Part shown: in pieces, positions 62,501 through 64,000 of the stretch
How positions within the stretch are numbered: the first letter of the stretch is position 1
Layout of the letters: every line of letters begins with the position of its first letter
Assembly (NCBI GenBank): GCA_004123355.1
Contig: SCHM01000002.1
Span: forward strand, 6,359,569 to 6,423,568
Source: Amphirosellinia nigrospora
Taxonomy: Eukaryota > Ascomycota > Sordariomycetes > Xylariales > Xylariaceae
Length of the DNA stretch: 64,000 nt
Direction of reading: 5' to 3'
The notes under the pieces: generated by a model
What the model saw: the letters and a program-made list of their open reading frames with translations, nothing else
Database searches by the model: none
Told to the model about the DNA's origin: nothing
Translations under genes and position numbers: made by a program

Positions 62501-63441
62501 AAAAAAGACTTTTATAAAAAAACGTTAAAAAATAATATATATAATATTTATAAAATATAATAAAAACAATAAAACTTAAAAAATAATATTATAAACTAAT
62601 AAAAAAAAAATATATAAATTAAAACTATTTATTAAATAACGTTATAATAAAACTTTAAAATATAAAACTTAAATAAATCTTATATTTTTTATAATAATTA
62701 AAATAAATAATAATAAAAATTTTTAATAATATTAAACAAAAATATAAATAAACTAATCATTATTTAAAATTTATTTATTATTATTTATTTCTAAATAATA
62801 AACTTTTATTAATAATAAATATATAATATAATATAATAAAAACTTTATTTTATAGCTTACAAAAATTAAATTATTATTTTATTATAAAACGGTTTATTAA
62901 TTATATTTATATTTATAATTATATTTAATTTAAATATTTTTATATTATAATTATATTTAACCTAGCTATTTTTTACGTTTAAGTTATATTTTATTAAATA
63001 ATTTTTATTATTATATATATTTAATATTATAAAATATACTAAAAAAGTTTTTAACTTTTGCCCGGACTACTAGCTAAAATAATTATTTTTTCTTTAAAAC
63101 TAAAAGTTTTATAAAATATTAAACTAAAAGCTTTTATTTTTTTTTATATTAATTTAAATATAGCTATTTTTATAGCATTTATTACTTTTAAATAATACTC
63201 CGATATTTAGCTAAAAATTAAAATAAAATTAATTAACGTTTTTAATAGTTATAATTAAAATCTAAATAAAAAGATTTAAAATTATATTATATAGTTTAAT
63301 ATATTAAACAAAGTTAAAATAGTTATAAACCTTATATAGTAATATTTTAAAATAAATTATATATTAATTATTTTTTAGTTTTAATTAATAAAATAAAAAC
63401 GTTTCTTTAAATAAAGCTATATAATATTACCTTTAGGCTAA

Positions 63442-63508
63442 AATAATAATAATAATAAAGCTAACAATAATAATAATAACGATAATAATAATAATAATAA
63501 TAATAATT
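63442..63508 (+). repeat. (TAA)n microsatellite
   Basis: About 67 bp of TAA/ATA triplets, interrupted by AAGCTAACAA and ACGA. Confidence 0.85.
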
Positions 63509-64000
63509 AACTATATAATAATAAAAATAAAAATATTAAAACTAATAATATCGATATTATTAATAAAAAAAATAATATTTAATTTTATTATTTAAGCAAA
63601 AATATAACGTTTAAACGTTTAATATAAAATTTAACGCTATTAAAAAATATAAAACTTATAAACTTAATAAAAATATATACTTATTATTTTTTAATATAAT
63701 ATTATAATTATTACTATATTATTTATATAAAAAACGTATATATTATATTAATTATTATAATTATAATATTTATATATAGTTTTAACCGGTTTTTAATTAT
63801 AAATTAATAGTTTTTTTTTTATATATTAAAAAGTATTTATTTTAGCTGCTTTTTATATTTAAAATAAAACTTAGCTTTTTTAGCGTATTTATATAAGCTT
63901 TATAAAAACTTTATTTTCGAAATAAATATAATAAATTTTTAAAATAATATTATTTTTTAATTTTTAATATATTTTATTATATATTGCTAAAAGCAAATAA

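Larger units (their letters stand above)
35116..64000. mobile_element. AT isochore of RIP-degraded repeats
   Basis: Almost all C and G are lost for nearly 29 kb. What remains is mainly TAGC/GCTA, CGTT/AACG and scattered CG. TpA is abundant and stops occur in every frame. This is the expected end state of RIP (CpA to TpA on both strands) in repeated DNA. No credible gene survives, and the only ORFs over 60 codons (40147-40359 and 54514-54732, both minus) are low-complexity. Between the LTR pairs and tandem arrays listed separately I can identify no individual elements. Confidence 0.9.

Noticed and set aside
1-64000. CRISPR arrays, bacterial operons, tRNA or rRNA genes
   Set aside because: The sequence is eukaryotic with introns. 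No spacer-repeat pattern was seen. Scanning by eye for GGTTCRA-type tRNA T-loops with pairing arms found none.

Overview
The window looks like a filamentous ascomycete chromosome segment, probably Sordariomycetes. The evidence is short GT-AG introns, a grg-1/ccg-1 family gene, a HET-domain gene, a DUF6594 membrane protein, a NACHT/phosphorylase-type remnant, a THI5/NMT1 gene with a TPP riboswitch in a 5'UTR intron, and a right half reduced almost wholly to A/T in the manner of repeat-induced point mutation (RIP). The species cannot be fixed from the sequence.

Layout. Positions 1-14,900 are gene-poor with ordinary base composition. They hold a Thr-rich secreted Apple/PAN-like protein (3.05-4.46 kb), a possible small secreted protein on the minus strand (4.9-5.4 kb), an M35 deuterolysin metalloprotease (6.2-7.6 kb), a small Cys-rich/coiled-coil protein (8.1-8.6 kb) and a DUF6594 protein (13.0-14.1 kb). 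Positions 14.9-19.8 kb hold a long, acidic, repeat-bearing relative of the fungal POT1/Cdc13-type telomeric single-strand DNA-binding proteins. Positions 22.6-28.5 kb hold four recognisable genes: grg-1, an emopamil-binding (EXPERA) protein, a FluG-type glutamine synthetase and THI5/NMT1 with its riboswitch. Positions 29.3-32.5 kb hold a HET-domain gene and an unknown ORF. Triplet repeats, a 56-bp tandem repeat and the 48-codon N-terminal stub of an NLR-like protein lie just before about 35.1 kb. There the composition collapses into an AT isochore that runs to the end.

The AT isochore has no credible gene, but it keeps structure. Two widely spaced direct-repeat pairs look like the LTRs of two retroelements of about 7.9 and 7.4 kb. 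One LTR copy keeps a GC-rich hairpin core that is converted to A/T in its partner. There are also three degenerate tandem arrays and several microsatellites.

A cross-cutting observation: almost every recognisable gene in the left half is broken by single-base frameshifts. Nearly all that I could resolve are explained by loss of one base from a homopolymer. They are not C-to-T nonsense changes. This points to consensus errors in the assembly, or less likely to indel decay, so I annotate these loci as genes with breaks noted and do not call them proven pseudogenes.
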